DNA of 63,037 nucleotides from an uncultured Phocaeicola sp. (lineage in GTDB: Bacteria > Bacteroidota > Bacteroidia > Bacteroidales > Bacteroidaceae): the NCBI GenBank assembly GCA_944320135.1, contig CALUGI010000018.1:1-63037 (forward strand), read 5' to 3'. Positions 52,335 through 61,543 of this stretch are shown here, piece by piece (within the stretch, counting starts at the first letter, position 1; the number at the start of each line of letters is the position of its first letter). The notes beneath the pieces were generated by a model, which worked only from the letters and a program-made list of their open reading frames with translations, searched no databases and was not told the DNA's origin. The position numbers were made by a program, and so were the translations under genes.

Positions 52335-55300
52335 ATGAAAAGGAAAACCAAAGGATACAGATGGATGGCCGGGATGCTGTGTGCATTGCCGATAGCCGCG
52401 TTTTCCCAACAGACGGAACCGCTGACGGGTGCGGAACGTCTGTTTGAGGACGGAAAGCGGTTGTTCCTGCGCCATGATTATGCGGCGGCCCGTCAGACAC
52501 TTTCGCGGTATCTAAAGGAAGCGGAAACGGCTGAGGCTGATTTTAAGGCTGAGGCCGATTATATGCTGGCATGTACTGCATACGAGTTGGGTATGCCGAA
52601 CCGTATCGAGGTGCTGAAGGATTATCTCTTCGCACATCCTGACACTCGATACGCCAACCGTGTAAAGGCACTGATTGGTTCTGCTTATTTCTTTGAAGGA
52701 AGCTATCCGGAGGCTATTGCCAGTTTCCGTGAATGCGAGGTGGAAACCTTGCCGATGAAAGAGCGTGATGCCTGTTTGATGCGGAGGGCGACATCTTGTC
52801 TGAAAACCGGCAACTTGGCAGATGCAGCCTTTGACTTCAACGTACTGAAAGAAGTGAGTGCAGACTACCGGGACGATGCCGTGTATAATCTTGCTTATAT
52901 CGACTATACGCAGAAGAAATACAAAAAAGCGCTTGAAGGCTTTCTCGATGCAGAGCGGAATGAGAAGTATGCGGAACTTGCACCTTATTATATAGCCGAC
53001 ATTTATCTGGCTACGGGCGAACATGCAAAGGCGCGGAGAACGGCGGAGGCTTATCTGGGGCATAACGCAAGTCAGGAACATGTCCTTCAGATGTCGCGTA
53101 TTGCGGGAGAGGCCGCTTTCGGTTTGCAGGACTATTCTTCTGCGGCCCGTTATTTGGGAGAGTATTGTCAGCAGTCTGCTTCTCCTGAACGGAACTCCTT
53201 ATATAAATTAGGTATGGCGTGTTTCCAGACGGGAGTCTATTCAAAAGCGATTGCTTGCTTAGGAAGGGTTACGGACAAGGAGGACGAGATGGCGCAGAAC
53301 GCTTACCTGCACATCGGTTTGGCCGGACTTCAGTTGAAGGAGCGGAACCGGACCCGCATGGCATTCGAACGGGCTTCGTCCATGAATTTCAACCCGGTCA
53401 TCCGTGAGCAGGCATTGTACAATTATGCGTTGTGCCTTCATGAAACTTCTTATTCTCCGTTTGCTGAGTCTGTAACCGTATTCGAACGTTTCTTGAACGA
53501 GTATCCCAATTCGCAATATGCGGAGAAAGTGGACAACTATCTGATTGAGGTTTACATGAATACGCGCAGCTATGAAGCGGCTCTGCGTTCTATCGGCAAG
53601 ATTTCCAATCCGGGTCCGCGTATCCTTGAAGCCAAACAGAAACTGTTGTTCCGTTTGGGAACCCAGCAGTTTGCACAGGCGGATTTCAAAGGGGCGGCAG
53701 ATTATTTTACCCAATCGCTCCAATTAGGGCGGTATAGCCAGCAGACAAAGGCGGATGCTTATTATTGGAGAGGCGAGTCGGAGTACCGCATGGAGCAATA
53801 TGCGCAGGCGGGCAATGATTTCCGGCTGTACATGGAGTTTGCACCGGACGGAAATACTCCGGAATACGGATTGGCCCTTTATAATATGGGGTATGTGTAT
53901 TTTAAACAGAAGCAATACGACCGGGCGCAAGTTTGGTTCCAACGAAGTGTGGAGAGCGGCCGACTGAAAGACAATTCGGTAGCTGCCGATGCTTGCAATC
54001 GTATCGGCGATTGCAACTTCTACAACCGTCGGTTTGAAGATGCTTCACGCCAATATGCACAAGCTGTGAGCTTGGATGCGTCTTTAGGTGACTATTCGTT
54101 GTTTCAGGAAGGACTCGTAAAGGGATTGCAACACGACTATTCAGGAAAAATAGCAACGTTGAACGAGTTGATTTCCAACTATCCTCAGTCGCAATACATG
54201 GATGATGCGCTTTATGAACAGGGGCGCGCTTTTGTGCAGATGGACGATGCAAGCAATGCAGTCAAACGCTATCAGACATTGCTCCGTCATTATTCTGAAA
54301 GTCCGTTTGCACGCAAAGCAGCCAATGAAATAGGTTTGCTTTATTATCAGAACGACCGTTATGAAGAAGCCATTGAAGCCTATAAGAAAGTGATTGCCGA
54401 TTATCCGGGAAGCGAAGAAGCCCGGCTGGCTCAACGCGACTTGAAGTCAATTTATATTGACCTGAACAAGGTAGACGAGTACATGGCTTTTGCATCTGCT
54501 TTGCCGGGAGGCGCTTCTTTTGATGCCACTGAACGTGATTCTCTGACATACGTGGCTGCCGAACGTGTCTATATGCACGGAAAGATAGAAGAAGCGAAAA
54601 CAAGTTTCGTGCGTTATTTGCAGTCGTTTCCTCAAGGAGCTTTCTGTATGGACGCATCTTATTATTTGGGGCTGATTGCTTATGAACGCAAGAACTACCA
54701 GGAAGCCTCGTCTTATTTAGAGCAAGTGTTGAAGTATTCCGGAAGCAAGTATTATGGCGAAGCATTGGCAATGAGTGCGACGATGGCATACGAAGGAAAG
54801 GACTATGCAAAGTCATTGGAATTGTACAAGCAGTTGGCCGATTGTTCAGCTTCGCAAGAAGGACGTCTGCAAGCTGAATTGGGAGCGCTTCGAAGCGCTT
54901 GTGCGTTAAACGACGACAAAGAAGTTGTGGCCGCATCTTCCGCATTGCTTATCCGCAGCAAATTAGAGCCGGAAATTCGGAACGAAGCATTGTACTGCCG
55001 TGCAAAGTCGTTCCTTCGAGAAGGAAAAGTTCAAGAAAGCATCTCCGACTTGAAGATTCTTGCTTCTGATACGCGAAACGCATACGGAGCGGAAGCGAAA
55101 TATTTGGTGGCCCAGTTGTATTTCGATGAAGGAAAGATTTCGGATGCGGAGAAGGAGGTACACAATTACATCGAGGTCAGTACGCCGCACGCTTATTGGT
55201 TGGCAAGGAGTTTTGTGCTGTTGTCTGACATTTATATGAAGCTCGGCAAGAATATGGAGGCCAAACAATATCTGTTGTCTTTGCAGCAGAACTATCAGGC

Positions 55301-55361
55301 GGACGATGACATTGCACAAATGATTGAAAGCCGATTGGCCGAACTTAAAAGCATAAACTGA
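52335..55361 (+). CDS. Large exported tetratricopeptide-repeat protein
   Basis: The 1008-residue protein has a signal peptide (ending IAAFSQQ, about 1-26) and consists almost wholly of TPR helices, for example YAAARQTLSRYLKEAE, YKKALEGFLDAERNEKYAELAPYYIADIYLATGEHAKA, YDRAQVWFQRSVESG and YEEAIEAYKKVIADYPGSEEA. It is probably periplasmic. Its stop is one base before the start of the outer-membrane barrel gene, so the two are co-translated and likely work together, for example as a periplasmic scaffold for the barrel. I chose the ATG at 52335, which gives the signal peptide. No specific name can be given. Confidence 0.85.
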   Translation: MKRKTKGYRWMAGMLCALPIAAFSQQTEPLTGAERLFEDGKRLFLRHDYAAARQTLSRYLKEAETAEADFKAEADYMLACTAYELGMPNRIEVLKDYLFAHPDTRYANRVKALIGSAYFFEGSYPEAIASFRECEVETLPMKERDACLMRRATSCLKTGNLADAAFDFNVLKEVSADYRDDAVYNLAYIDYTQKKYKKALEGFLDAERNEKYAELAPYYIADIYLATGEHAKARRTAEAYLGHNASQEHVLQMSRIAGEAAFGLQDYSSAARYLGEYCQQSASPERNSLYKLGMACFQTGVYSKAIACLGRVTDKEDEMAQNAYLHIGLAGLQLKERNRTRMAFERASSMNFNPVIREQALYNYALCLHETSYSPFAESVTVFERFLNEYPNSQYAEKVDNYLIEVYMNTRSYEAALRSIGKISNPGPRILEAKQKLLFRLGTQQFAQADFKGAADYFTQSLQLGRYSQQTKADAYYWRGESEYRMEQYAQAGNDFRLYMEFAPDGNTPEYGLALYNMGYVYFKQKQYDRAQVWFQRSVESGRLKDNSVAADACNRIGDCNFYNRRFEDASRQYAQAVSLDASLGDYSLFQEGLVKGLQHDYSGKIATLNELISNYPQSQYMDDALYEQGRAFVQMDDASNAVKRYQTLLRHYSESPFARKAANEIGLLYYQNDRYEEAIEAYKKVIADYPGSEEARLAQRDLKSIYIDLNKVDEYMAFASALPGGASFDATERDSLTYVAAERVYMHGKIEEAKTSFVRYLQSFPQGAFCMDASYYLGLIAYERKNYQEASSYLEQVLKYSGSKYYGEALAMSATMAYEGKDYAKSLELYKQLADCSASQEGRLQAELGALRSACALNDDKEVVAASSALLIRSKLEPEIRNEALYCRAKSFLREGKVQESISDLKILASDTRNAYGAEAKYLVAQLYFDEGKISDAEKEVHNYIEVSTPHAYWLARSFVLLSDIYMKLGKNMEAKQYLLSLQQNYQADDDIAQMIESRLAELKSIN

Positions 55362-55362
55362 G

Positions 55363-57036
55363 ATGGATTTTATAAAAAGAACATTGCTGGTGTGCGGCGG
55401 ATTTGCGTCCGTACAGGTTGCATTCGCCCAAAAGGCAACCAATGATTCAGTGTTGAACCGTACTGTAGTAGTAGAGAACCAATATAATCCAGAAGTGGCG
55501 GATGCTTTCAAAATCAATGTGCTGCCGGAGGTGGAGGAACCGGAGACAGCCAAACAAGAAATCGATTATGCCGTCAGTTCCCGTCCGTTGCATGAGTGGG
55601 AAGTCCGGCCGATGGCTGTTATGCTGCCTTCAGTTTCCCAGAGGCTGACTCCGCGAGGATATGCACGGGCGTCGTATGGGAGCATGGGCAACGTTGATAT
55701 GAAAGGAAGTTACTTGTGGAATGTGTCAGGGAGAGACTGTATAGGCATCATGGCATCCATGTACGGACGAAACGGTGACCTGTCGCACATGACGGCACCG
55801 GAAGACTGGAAGTCGCGTTTTTATCGGACAGATGTTTCGTTGGATTACCGGCATGATTTTCATCGTGTGTCTTTGTCTTTGGGAGGTTCTTTCGCTTCGC
55901 AGGTGTTCAATTATATGCCTTCTTTGGGGGGAAGCGGTGCGAGCTATACGGCAGAAACGGATCGCCAGCATTATACGTTAGGAGAAGGATACGTAAAAGT
56001 AGCTTCAAACGGAGAAAAGTTGCCTGTGGAGTTTGCCGTGCAGACCGGATTCAAGAGCTTCAACAGAAAGTATGGCGGATATGCCATGCAGGGCGGTTCG
56101 GAAAACATCATACATACATCGGGATATTTGTCGGGAGATATTAATCAAGCCCAACAGGTTGGCGTCAGGTTGCAGATGGACAACCTGATTCATGACGCTT
56201 CGTTGCAGCAGAAGGACTTTACGCTCTTGCAGTTCAATCCTTACTATACATTGAAAAACGGACAATTGGCCTTGCGGGCAGGGGCGTCTATGAGCCTTCA
56301 GACCGCAAACGACGGAGGTTTGAGAGTTGCGCCTGACGTAGCTTTGGATTACACGTTCGCTTCTTCTTATACGCTGTTTTTGCATTTGGCGGGAGGCACG
56401 TCTTTGAACGATTTCCGACGTTTGAATGACGTTTCGCCTTATTGGATGCAGTATGGGGGGCAGCTCTGCACTTCTTATACGCCGATTGATGCAAGCGTCG
56501 GCCTGAAGGCTTCCCCAGTTGCGGATGTCAGTTTCAAACTGCAAGGCGGGTATCGGATTACAAAGAACGAAGTGTTCGTGTTGCCGGATACAGGCGATGA
56601 TTCGTCGCTCCTGTACGCTTCGCTTATGCAGGAAAAGGCCAAAGTGGCATACGTAGGCGCTTCTGTTTCCTATGCTTATCTCGATTGGGCGGACTTCACT
56701 CTTTCAGGCAATTATTATGCATGGGATGTGCCGGAAGGCATGGACGGACTGCTTCTGTTGAAGCCTCAGTTTGCCGTTGGTTTTTCCGTTCGGGGAAAGG
56801 TGTTCGACAATCTGCATGCGGTATTGGACTACCGCTATGAAGCCCGGAAAGACATTGCCGGATCAAGGAAGGCAAATCCCGTCAACAATTTGTGCGTGGG
56901 AGCAGAGTACGAACTGTTCAAGCGGGTAAACGTATTCGCGCGTCTGAACAATCTGCTGAACAAGGATTATTTTACGGAATCCGGCTATCCGGAACAAGGG
57001 CTTTACTTCATGGCCGGATTGAGCTGTCGGTTCTGA
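55363..57036 (+). CDS. Outer-membrane beta-barrel protein, TonB-receptor-like without plug
   Basis: The 557-residue protein has a signal peptide (ending VAFAQK), a short N-terminal segment NRTVVVENQYNPEVADAFKINVLPEVEEP, then alternating strands typical of a barrel (YARASYGSMGNVDMKGSYLW, DVSLDYRHDFHRVSLSLGGSF). The end RVNVFARLNNLLNKDYFTESGYPEQGLYFMAGLSCRF resembles the last strands of TonB-dependent receptors and ends in F. There is no plug domain, so it is unlikely to be a normal receptor. It is paired with the TPR protein upstream. Its 3' end overlaps the convergent ribD gene by 29 bases. Confidence 0.8.
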   Translation: MDFIKRTLLVCGGFASVQVAFAQKATNDSVLNRTVVVENQYNPEVADAFKINVLPEVEEPETAKQEIDYAVSSRPLHEWEVRPMAVMLPSVSQRLTPRGYARASYGSMGNVDMKGSYLWNVSGRDCIGIMASMYGRNGDLSHMTAPEDWKSRFYRTDVSLDYRHDFHRVSLSLGGSFASQVFNYMPSLGGSGASYTAETDRQHYTLGEGYVKVASNGEKLPVEFAVQTGFKSFNRKYGGYAMQGGSENIIHTSGYLSGDINQAQQVGVRLQMDNLIHDASLQQKDFTLLQFNPYYTLKNGQLALRAGASMSLQTANDGGLRVAPDVALDYTFASSYTLFLHLAGGTSLNDFRRLNDVSPYWMQYGGQLCTSYTPIDASVGLKASPVADVSFKLQGGYRITKNEVFVLPDTGDDSSLLYASLMQEKAKVAYVGASVSYAYLDWADFTLSGNYYAWDVPEGMDGLLLLKPQFAVGFSVRGKVFDNLHAVLDYRYEARKDIAGSRKANPVNNLCVGAEYELFKRVNVFARLNNLLNKDYFTESGYPEQGLYFMAGLSCRF

Positions 57037-58063
57037 CATAGTGCTGCATTGTTGCGCCGTCACGGAAGAAGAAATTTGCCGGATGCCCGGAAGGAACTTG
57101 GGGGGCTTTCACGCCCTGACGAAGTTCCTTTCGGGCATGTTCTATATAGATTTCGTCCCATAGTTCTGCATCGAGGAAGGATTGCAGCAGGCAGCTTCCG
57201 CCTTCCACCAGCAACGACTGCACTTTGCGGTTGTAGAGCTCTTGCAGGATTTGCGGAAGAATGTCCCGTTCAAAATCGAGTTTTATGTAAGTGACGTTGT
57301 GTGCTGAAAGCCGTTCTTTGGCGGAAAATACGAGAGTCGGCACGCTCCCGTCGAAGAGTTTGAGCGTATCGGGCAAAGCAAGTTCGCGGTCGATGACGAG
57401 ACGCAACGGATTCTTGCCATACCAGTTGCGCACCGTGAGCGAAGGGTTGTCCAACAAAGCGGTACGCCGTCCTACGAGGATTGCTTGGTGTTCCGCTCTC
57501 AGCTTGTGGACGCAGGCTGAAGTGAGGGGAGTGGACAGAACCGTCGGTTTTCCGCCCTCGCGCATCGTGTCGATAAATCCGTCTGCCGATTCCGCCCACT
57601 TCAGGGTGATATAAGGGCGATGTTCCGTGTTGAAAGTCACGAAACGCTTTATCAGTTCCCGGCACTCTTTTTCCAATACCCCTACTTTTACTTCAATTCC
57701 GGCGTCTTTCAGCTTTTGGATTCCCCGTCCCGATACGAGAGAGAACGGGTCAACGCATCCGACAACGACCCTTGGAATCCCCTTCCGGACAATCAGGTCG
57801 GCGCAAGGGGGCGTTTTCCCGTAATGCGAGCAAGGTTCCAAACTGACGTAGATGGTGGATTCTTTCAGCAGGCTTTCGTCTTTGACCGAGGCGATGGCGT
57901 TCACTTCCGCGTGGCCTTCGCCGCAGCGGACATGATAGCCTTCGCCGACAATGCGTCCGTTGCAGACTATTACGGCTCCTACGGTCGGGTTGGGAGCCGC
58001 GTTGCAGAATCCGTTTTTTGCCAGCTGGATGCAGCGGAGGATATATTTTTCGTCGTTTGTCAT
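57008..58063 (-). CDS. ribD: Bifunctional riboflavin deaminase/reductase RibD
   Basis: RibD deaminates and then reduces an early pyrimidine intermediate of riboflavin synthesis. The 351-residue protein has an N-terminal zinc deaminase (HAEVNAI and PCSHYGKTPPCADLIV, about 49-90) and a C-terminal reductase (YITLKWAESADGFID around 150-165, LLVEGGSCLLQSFLDAELWDEIYIE around 290). I chose the ATG at 58063 (MTNDEKY); a longer open frame upstream has no coding character. It converges with the barrel gene and overlaps it by 29 bases. Confidence 0.95.
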   Translation of the reverse strand: MTNDEKYILRCIQLAKNGFCNAAPNPTVGAVIVCNGRIVGEGYHVRCGEGHAEVNAIASVKDESLLKESTIYVSLEPCSHYGKTPPCADLIVRKGIPRVVVGCVDPFSLVSGRGIQKLKDAGIEVKVGVLEKECRELIKRFVTFNTEHRPYITLKWAESADGFIDTMREGGKPTVLSTPLTSACVHKLRAEHQAILVGRRTALLDNPSLTVRNWYGKNPLRLVIDRELALPDTLKLFDGSVPTLVFSAKERLSAHNVTYIKLDFERDILPQILQELYNRKVQSLLVEGGSCLLQSFLDAELWDEIYIEHARKELRQGVKAPQVPSGHPANFFFRDGATMQHYVRTDSSIRP

Positions 58064-58083
58064 ATTCGTTCGGTTTTTATCGT

Positions 58084-58091
58084 TACTTTTG
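58084..58091 (+). promoter_or_regulatory. Promoter -7 element upstream of prmC
   Basis: TACTTTTG matches TAnnTTTG in the gap between divergent ribD and prmC, about 140 bases before the prmC ATG. No consensus -33. Confidence 0.4.
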
Positions 58092-58233
58092 CCGGAAGTT
58101 TTCAACCGCTTGCCGACGGCGGAAAAAGGCCGCGACTTTTGATTGCGAACGCTCTGGCGTTTTATCGGAAACGCCGGGACATTTTCAGGAAAGACGCTCC
58201 GCATCCGGACGTTTCGGCAAATATTGTTATGCT

Positions 58234-59071
58234 TATGCACCCGATTTATTCGTATATAAAAGAAACGTTGCAGCCTTTTTATCCGCAGCAAGAGGCTTCG
58301 GCCTTGGCGAAATGGATACTGACGGATGTCTTCCTTTTCTCTGCGGCCGAACTTTATGCAGGCAAAGATATAAATTTTCGGCAGAAAGACCGGGACAGGC
58401 TGGAAGATATTCTGGCCCGGCTGAAAAAATACGAGCCGATGCAGTATATTTTGGGCGAATGCACCTTCTGCGGCCTTTCTTTCAAGGTTGCTCCCGGCGT
58501 GCTTATACCTCGTCCGGAGACGGCGGAACTGGTTGAGTGGATAACGGCGGACTGTTCCGGGCGGGAAGTGAGCGTGCTGGATGTGGGTACGGGAAGCGGC
58601 TGCATCGCCGTTGCGCTGGCTTGCCGTCTGGAAAATTCTTCGGTGACAGCTTGGGACATATCGGAAGACGCTTTGCGCGTGGCGCGGGAGAATGCAGGGC
58701 GCAACGGGGCGGACATCGACTTTCGCAGGGTGGACGTGCTGGGCGATGTCCCGGCAATGCAAGCGGACGTGTTGGTGAGCAATCCTCCATACGTGACGGA
58801 AAAGGAACGTGCGGAGATGGAGCCGAACGTGCTCGACTGGGAACCGGGGCTGGCTCTGTTCGTTCCCGACAACGACCCGCTGCTTTTCTACCGGACAATC
58901 GCCCGAAAAGGGCTGGAACTGTTAAAAAGTAATGGAAAAATCTATTTTGAGATAAATCGGGCTTACGGAAAGGAGACGGTAGAGTTGCTTGAGCGTTCAG
59001 GCTATCAGAAGATTGAACTGAAAAAGGATTCATTCGGCAACGACCGTATGATAAAGGCGACAAGACGATGA
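58234..59071 (+). CDS. prmC: Release-factor glutamine methyltransferase PrmC
   Basis: PrmC methylates the GGQ glutamine of peptide-chain release factors. The 278-residue protein has a helical N-terminal domain, LIPRPETAELVEW (about 89-101), SAM-binding VLDVGTGSGCIAVALA (about 112-127) and the catalytic NPPYVTE (about 183-189). The start is at MHPIYSY; an ATG two codons earlier (58228) is equally possible. It overlaps recX by 4 bases (ATGA), beginning a prmC-recX-comF operon. Confidence 0.95.
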
Positions 59072-59547
59072 AAGAATATACGGAAAAAGAATTGCTCGTG
59101 AAGGCTGAGGCTTACTGCGCAGCGGCGGAACGCTGTCCTTCTGAGGTGGAGGACAAATTGCAGAAGTGGGGGGCCGGAGAAGATGTGAAGGCGCGCATTA
59201 TGGCGCGCTTGCTTGAGGAACGTTATTTGGACGGGATTCGCTTCTGCCGCTTTTTCGTGCGCGACAAGTACCGCTTCAACCAATGGGGGCGGATGAAAAT
59301 CATTCAGGCATTGCGCATGAAGCGCCTTTCGCCGGAAGAAATCGATGCCGGTCTGGAAGAAATAGACGCGGACGAGTACGACGGCATCCTGGAAGAACTG
59401 TTGAAAAAGAAGGCGAAAAGCGTGAAGGCTGCTTCCGAATATGAGCGGAACGCCAAGCTGATGCGGTTTGCGGCAGGGCGCGGGTTTACGGCGGACGAAA
59501 TCATGAAGCATATCAGGCGGGGCGGTCCGGATGAATGTGTGGACTGA
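59068..59547 (+). CDS. recX: Recombination regulator RecX
   Basis: RecX binds RecA filaments and limits recombination. The 159-residue protein has the three-helix repeats of the family: CAAAERCPSEVEDKLQKWG, then IMARLLEERYLDGIRFCRFFVRDKYRFNQWGRMKI, then the C-terminal KLMRFAAGRGFTADEIMKHI. Length is normal. It starts inside the prmC stop (ATGA) and ends 17 bases inside comF. Confidence 0.93.
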   Translation: MKEYTEKELLVKAEAYCAAAERCPSEVEDKLQKWGAGEDVKARIMARLLEERYLDGIRFCRFFVRDKYRFNQWGRMKIIQALRMKRLSPEEIDAGLEEIDADEYDGILEELLKKKAKSVKAASEYERNAKLMRFAAGRGFTADEIMKHIRRGGPDECVD

Positions 59548-60220
59548 CGTCAAGGAACTGTTTTTCCCCCGTCTTTGTCTGGTTTGCGGGAAAAAGATGC
59601 TGCCTGAGGAAGACGTGGCGTGCTTCCCCTGCATGTCGGCGCTTCCCCGCACCGGATTGCTTCATACGCAGGGAAACGAAATGGAAAAGCTGTTTTGGGG
59701 ACGTTTCCCTATCGAACGGGCCTCGTCGCTTTTCTTCTACTCGCGCGAAGGCAAGGTGGCGCGGATACTTGCCGGAATGAAATATCGCGGTCGCAAGGAC
59801 GTCTGCTTCAAAATGGGCGAGATGCTTGCCGGCGAACTTCTTCCGGCCGGCTTCTTTGAAGGCGTAGACTGCCTGATACCGGTGCCGTTGCATCCGAAAC
59901 GTCTTCGCAAAAGAGGATACAACCAAAGCGAGTGGCTGGCCAAGGGCATTGTCTCGCAAGCGGATATCCCGATACGCACCGACGTGCTGTATCGGGTGAG
60001 GAACAACGAGACGCAAACCCGCAAGTCCGCTTTCGAGCGGCGGGCCAACGCGGAGCATCTGTTTGGCCTGGCTCCTTGTTCGGACGAGCTGAAAGGTTGC
60101 CATGTGATGCTTGTAGACGATGTGATGACCACGGGAGCCACCATTGAGGCCTGCGGAGAGGCTTTGTCGGCGGTGGACGGCATCCGGATAAGTGTGCTGA
60201 CGCTGGCATGGACGAAATAG
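59531..60220 (+). CDS. comF: ComF-family amidophosphoribosyltransferase-like protein
   Basis: ComF proteins are phosphoribosyltransferase-like proteins linked to DNA uptake or salvage. The 229-residue protein has an N-terminal zinc ribbon (CLVCGKKM at about 16-23, CFPC at about 31-34) and the C-terminal PRPP-binding loop VMLVDDVMTTGATIEAC (about 191-207), with the family's RKRGYNQSEWLAKGI (about 127-141). It ends the prmC-recX-comF operon. Confidence 0.92.
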   Translation: MNVWTDVKELFFPRLCLVCGKKMLPEEDVACFPCMSALPRTGLLHTQGNEMEKLFWGRFPIERASSLFFYSREGKVARILAGMKYRGRKDVCFKMGEMLAGELLPAGFFEGVDCLIPVPLHPKRLRKRGYNQSEWLAKGIVSQADIPIRTDVLYRVRNNETQTRKSAFERRANAEHLFGLAPCSDELKGCHVMLVDDVMTTGATIEACGEALSAVDGIRISVLTLAWTK

Positions 60221-60292
60221 CGCAATAAGGCCAATCGCTTCATTTTTAATAAAAATAAAGCTGTTAAATTTTCTTTTCCCGATGTATTTCCA

Positions 60293-60300
60293 TATTTTTG
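60293..60300 (+). promoter_or_regulatory. Promoter -7 element of pyrE
   Basis: TATTTTTG matches TAnnTTTG, 28 bases before the pyrE ATG. No clear -33 TTTG. Confidence 0.5.
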
Positions 60301-60328
60301 CGGAAAATTTATCTGATAAATTGGAGTT

Positions 60329-60964
60329 ATGAAAGCTTTGGAAAGATTATTCGCAGAGAAATTGCTGAAAGTGAAGGCGGTGAAAATCCAGCCGGCCAAC
60401 CCGTTTACATGGGCCTCCGGATGGAAATCGCCGATTTATTGCGACAACCGTAAAACGTTGTCATATCCTGCGCTTCGCAATTTCGTGAAGTTGGAGATTT
60501 GCCGTATCATCTTGGAGAAGTTCGGCAATGTAGATGCGATTGCCGGTGTCGCTACGGGCGCGATTGCCCAAGGTGCGCTGGTTGCAGAAGAATTGAATCT
60601 TCCGTTTGTGTATGTCCGTTCAAGTCCGAAAGATCACGGACTGGAAAATCTGATTGAAGGCGAACTTCGTCCGGGAATGAAAGTGGTGGTTATCGAAGAC
60701 TTGGTGTCTACGGGCGGGAGCAGCCTGAAAGCCGTTGAAGCGATTCGCCGTGACGGATGCGAGGTTATCGGCATGATTGCTTCGTTCACATACGGCTTCG
60801 ACGTGTCTGTAGAAGCGTTCAAGAATGCGAAGGTGGATCTGGTTACCTTGACCAACTACAATGCCGTGTTGGATGCAGCCTTGAAGACAGACTATATCAA
60901 CGACGAGGACATCCCCGTATTGCAGGCTTGGAGAAAAGACCCTTCTCATTGGACAGGCAAATGA
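60329..60964 (+). CDS. pyrE: Orotate phosphoribosyltransferase
   Basis: PyrE joins orotate and PRPP to give OMP in pyrimidine synthesis. The 211-residue protein shows the substrate loop FTWASGWKSPIYCDNRKTLSYP (split here as residues ~25-46), DAIAGVATGAIAQGALVAEEL, and the PRPP-binding motif VVVIEDLVSTGGSSLKAVEAI (about 117-137). Length is normal. It has its own promoter and is followed by the SRPBCC gene after 131 bases. Confidence 0.96.
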   Translation: MKALERLFAEKLLKVKAVKIQPANPFTWASGWKSPIYCDNRKTLSYPALRNFVKLEICRIILEKFGNVDAIAGVATGAIAQGALVAEELNLPFVYVRSSPKDHGLENLIEGELRPGMKVVVIEDLVSTGGSSLKAVEAIRRDGCEVIGMIASFTYGFDVSVEAFKNAKVDLVTLTNYNAVLDAALKTDYINDEDIPVLQAWRKDPSHWTGK

Positions 60965-61095
60965 TTGTATAATATTGGAAAGCAACGATTAAGAGCAGAA
61001 AGGATGTCATCTTGAGTAGAGCGATGGCTTTACTTAGGATGGCAATTTTTTATCGTGTGCGGAAGAAGGATTCCGCCGATGAACGTTTTAAAAAT

Positions 61096-61524
61096 ATGGC
61101 AGTACAGTTTGAAAGCAGCGTGAAACACGTTCCTTATAGTCAGGAGCAGGTATATGGCAAATTGTCTGATTTGAACAACTTGGAGTCAGTGCGCGACCGG
61201 CTCGGCCAGATGAAAGACAAATTGGAGGGAAAGCTGGAAGACATTGCATTTGATCGCGATACAATCACTGTCAAGGTGCAGGGCATTGCGCTGACTCTCC
61301 GCATTGTCGAGCGCGAACCGATGAAGTGTATCAAATTTGAAGGCGACAAGTCGCCGGTTCCCATGAACTTGTGGATACAGATTCTTCCGGTGTCGGATGC
61401 GGAAGCGAAGATGAAAGTAACCATCCGTGCGGAGGTGAACATGTTTATGAAGGCAATGGTGTCGAAACCTTTGCAGGAAGGTGTGGAAAGATTGGCGGAC
61501 ATGTTGTCCGCGTTGCCCTATTAA
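61096..61524 (+). CDS. SRPBCC-fold (START/polyketide cyclase-like) protein
   Basis: The 142-residue protein starts MAVQFESSVKHVPYSQEQVYGKLSDLNNLESV, the typical first strand and helices of the SRPBCC fold, and ends with a long helix (MKAMVSKPLQEGVERLADMLSAL). The fold forms a pocket for a hydrophobic ligand; the ligand is unknown. I chose the ATG at 61096 because it fits the family start; in-frame codons back to 61012 look untranslated. argH follows 19 bases later. Confidence 0.85.
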   Translation: MAVQFESSVKHVPYSQEQVYGKLSDLNNLESVRDRLGQMKDKLEGKLEDIAFDRDTITVKVQGIALTLRIVEREPMKCIKFEGDKSPVPMNLWIQILPVSDAEAKMKVTIRAEVNMFMKAMVSKPLQEGVERLADMLSALPY

Positions 61525-61543
61525 CTTTGAATAGATAACGGAT

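Noticed and set aside
57620-58233. A long plus-strand open frame extending prmC upstream through ribD
   Set aside because: It lies entirely antisense to conserved ribD, and homology to PrmC begins only at MHPIYSY.
58064-58762. An extended RibD N-terminus of more than 200 residues
   Set aside because: The extension is antisense to prmC and lacks any domain; RibD homology begins at MTNDEKY.
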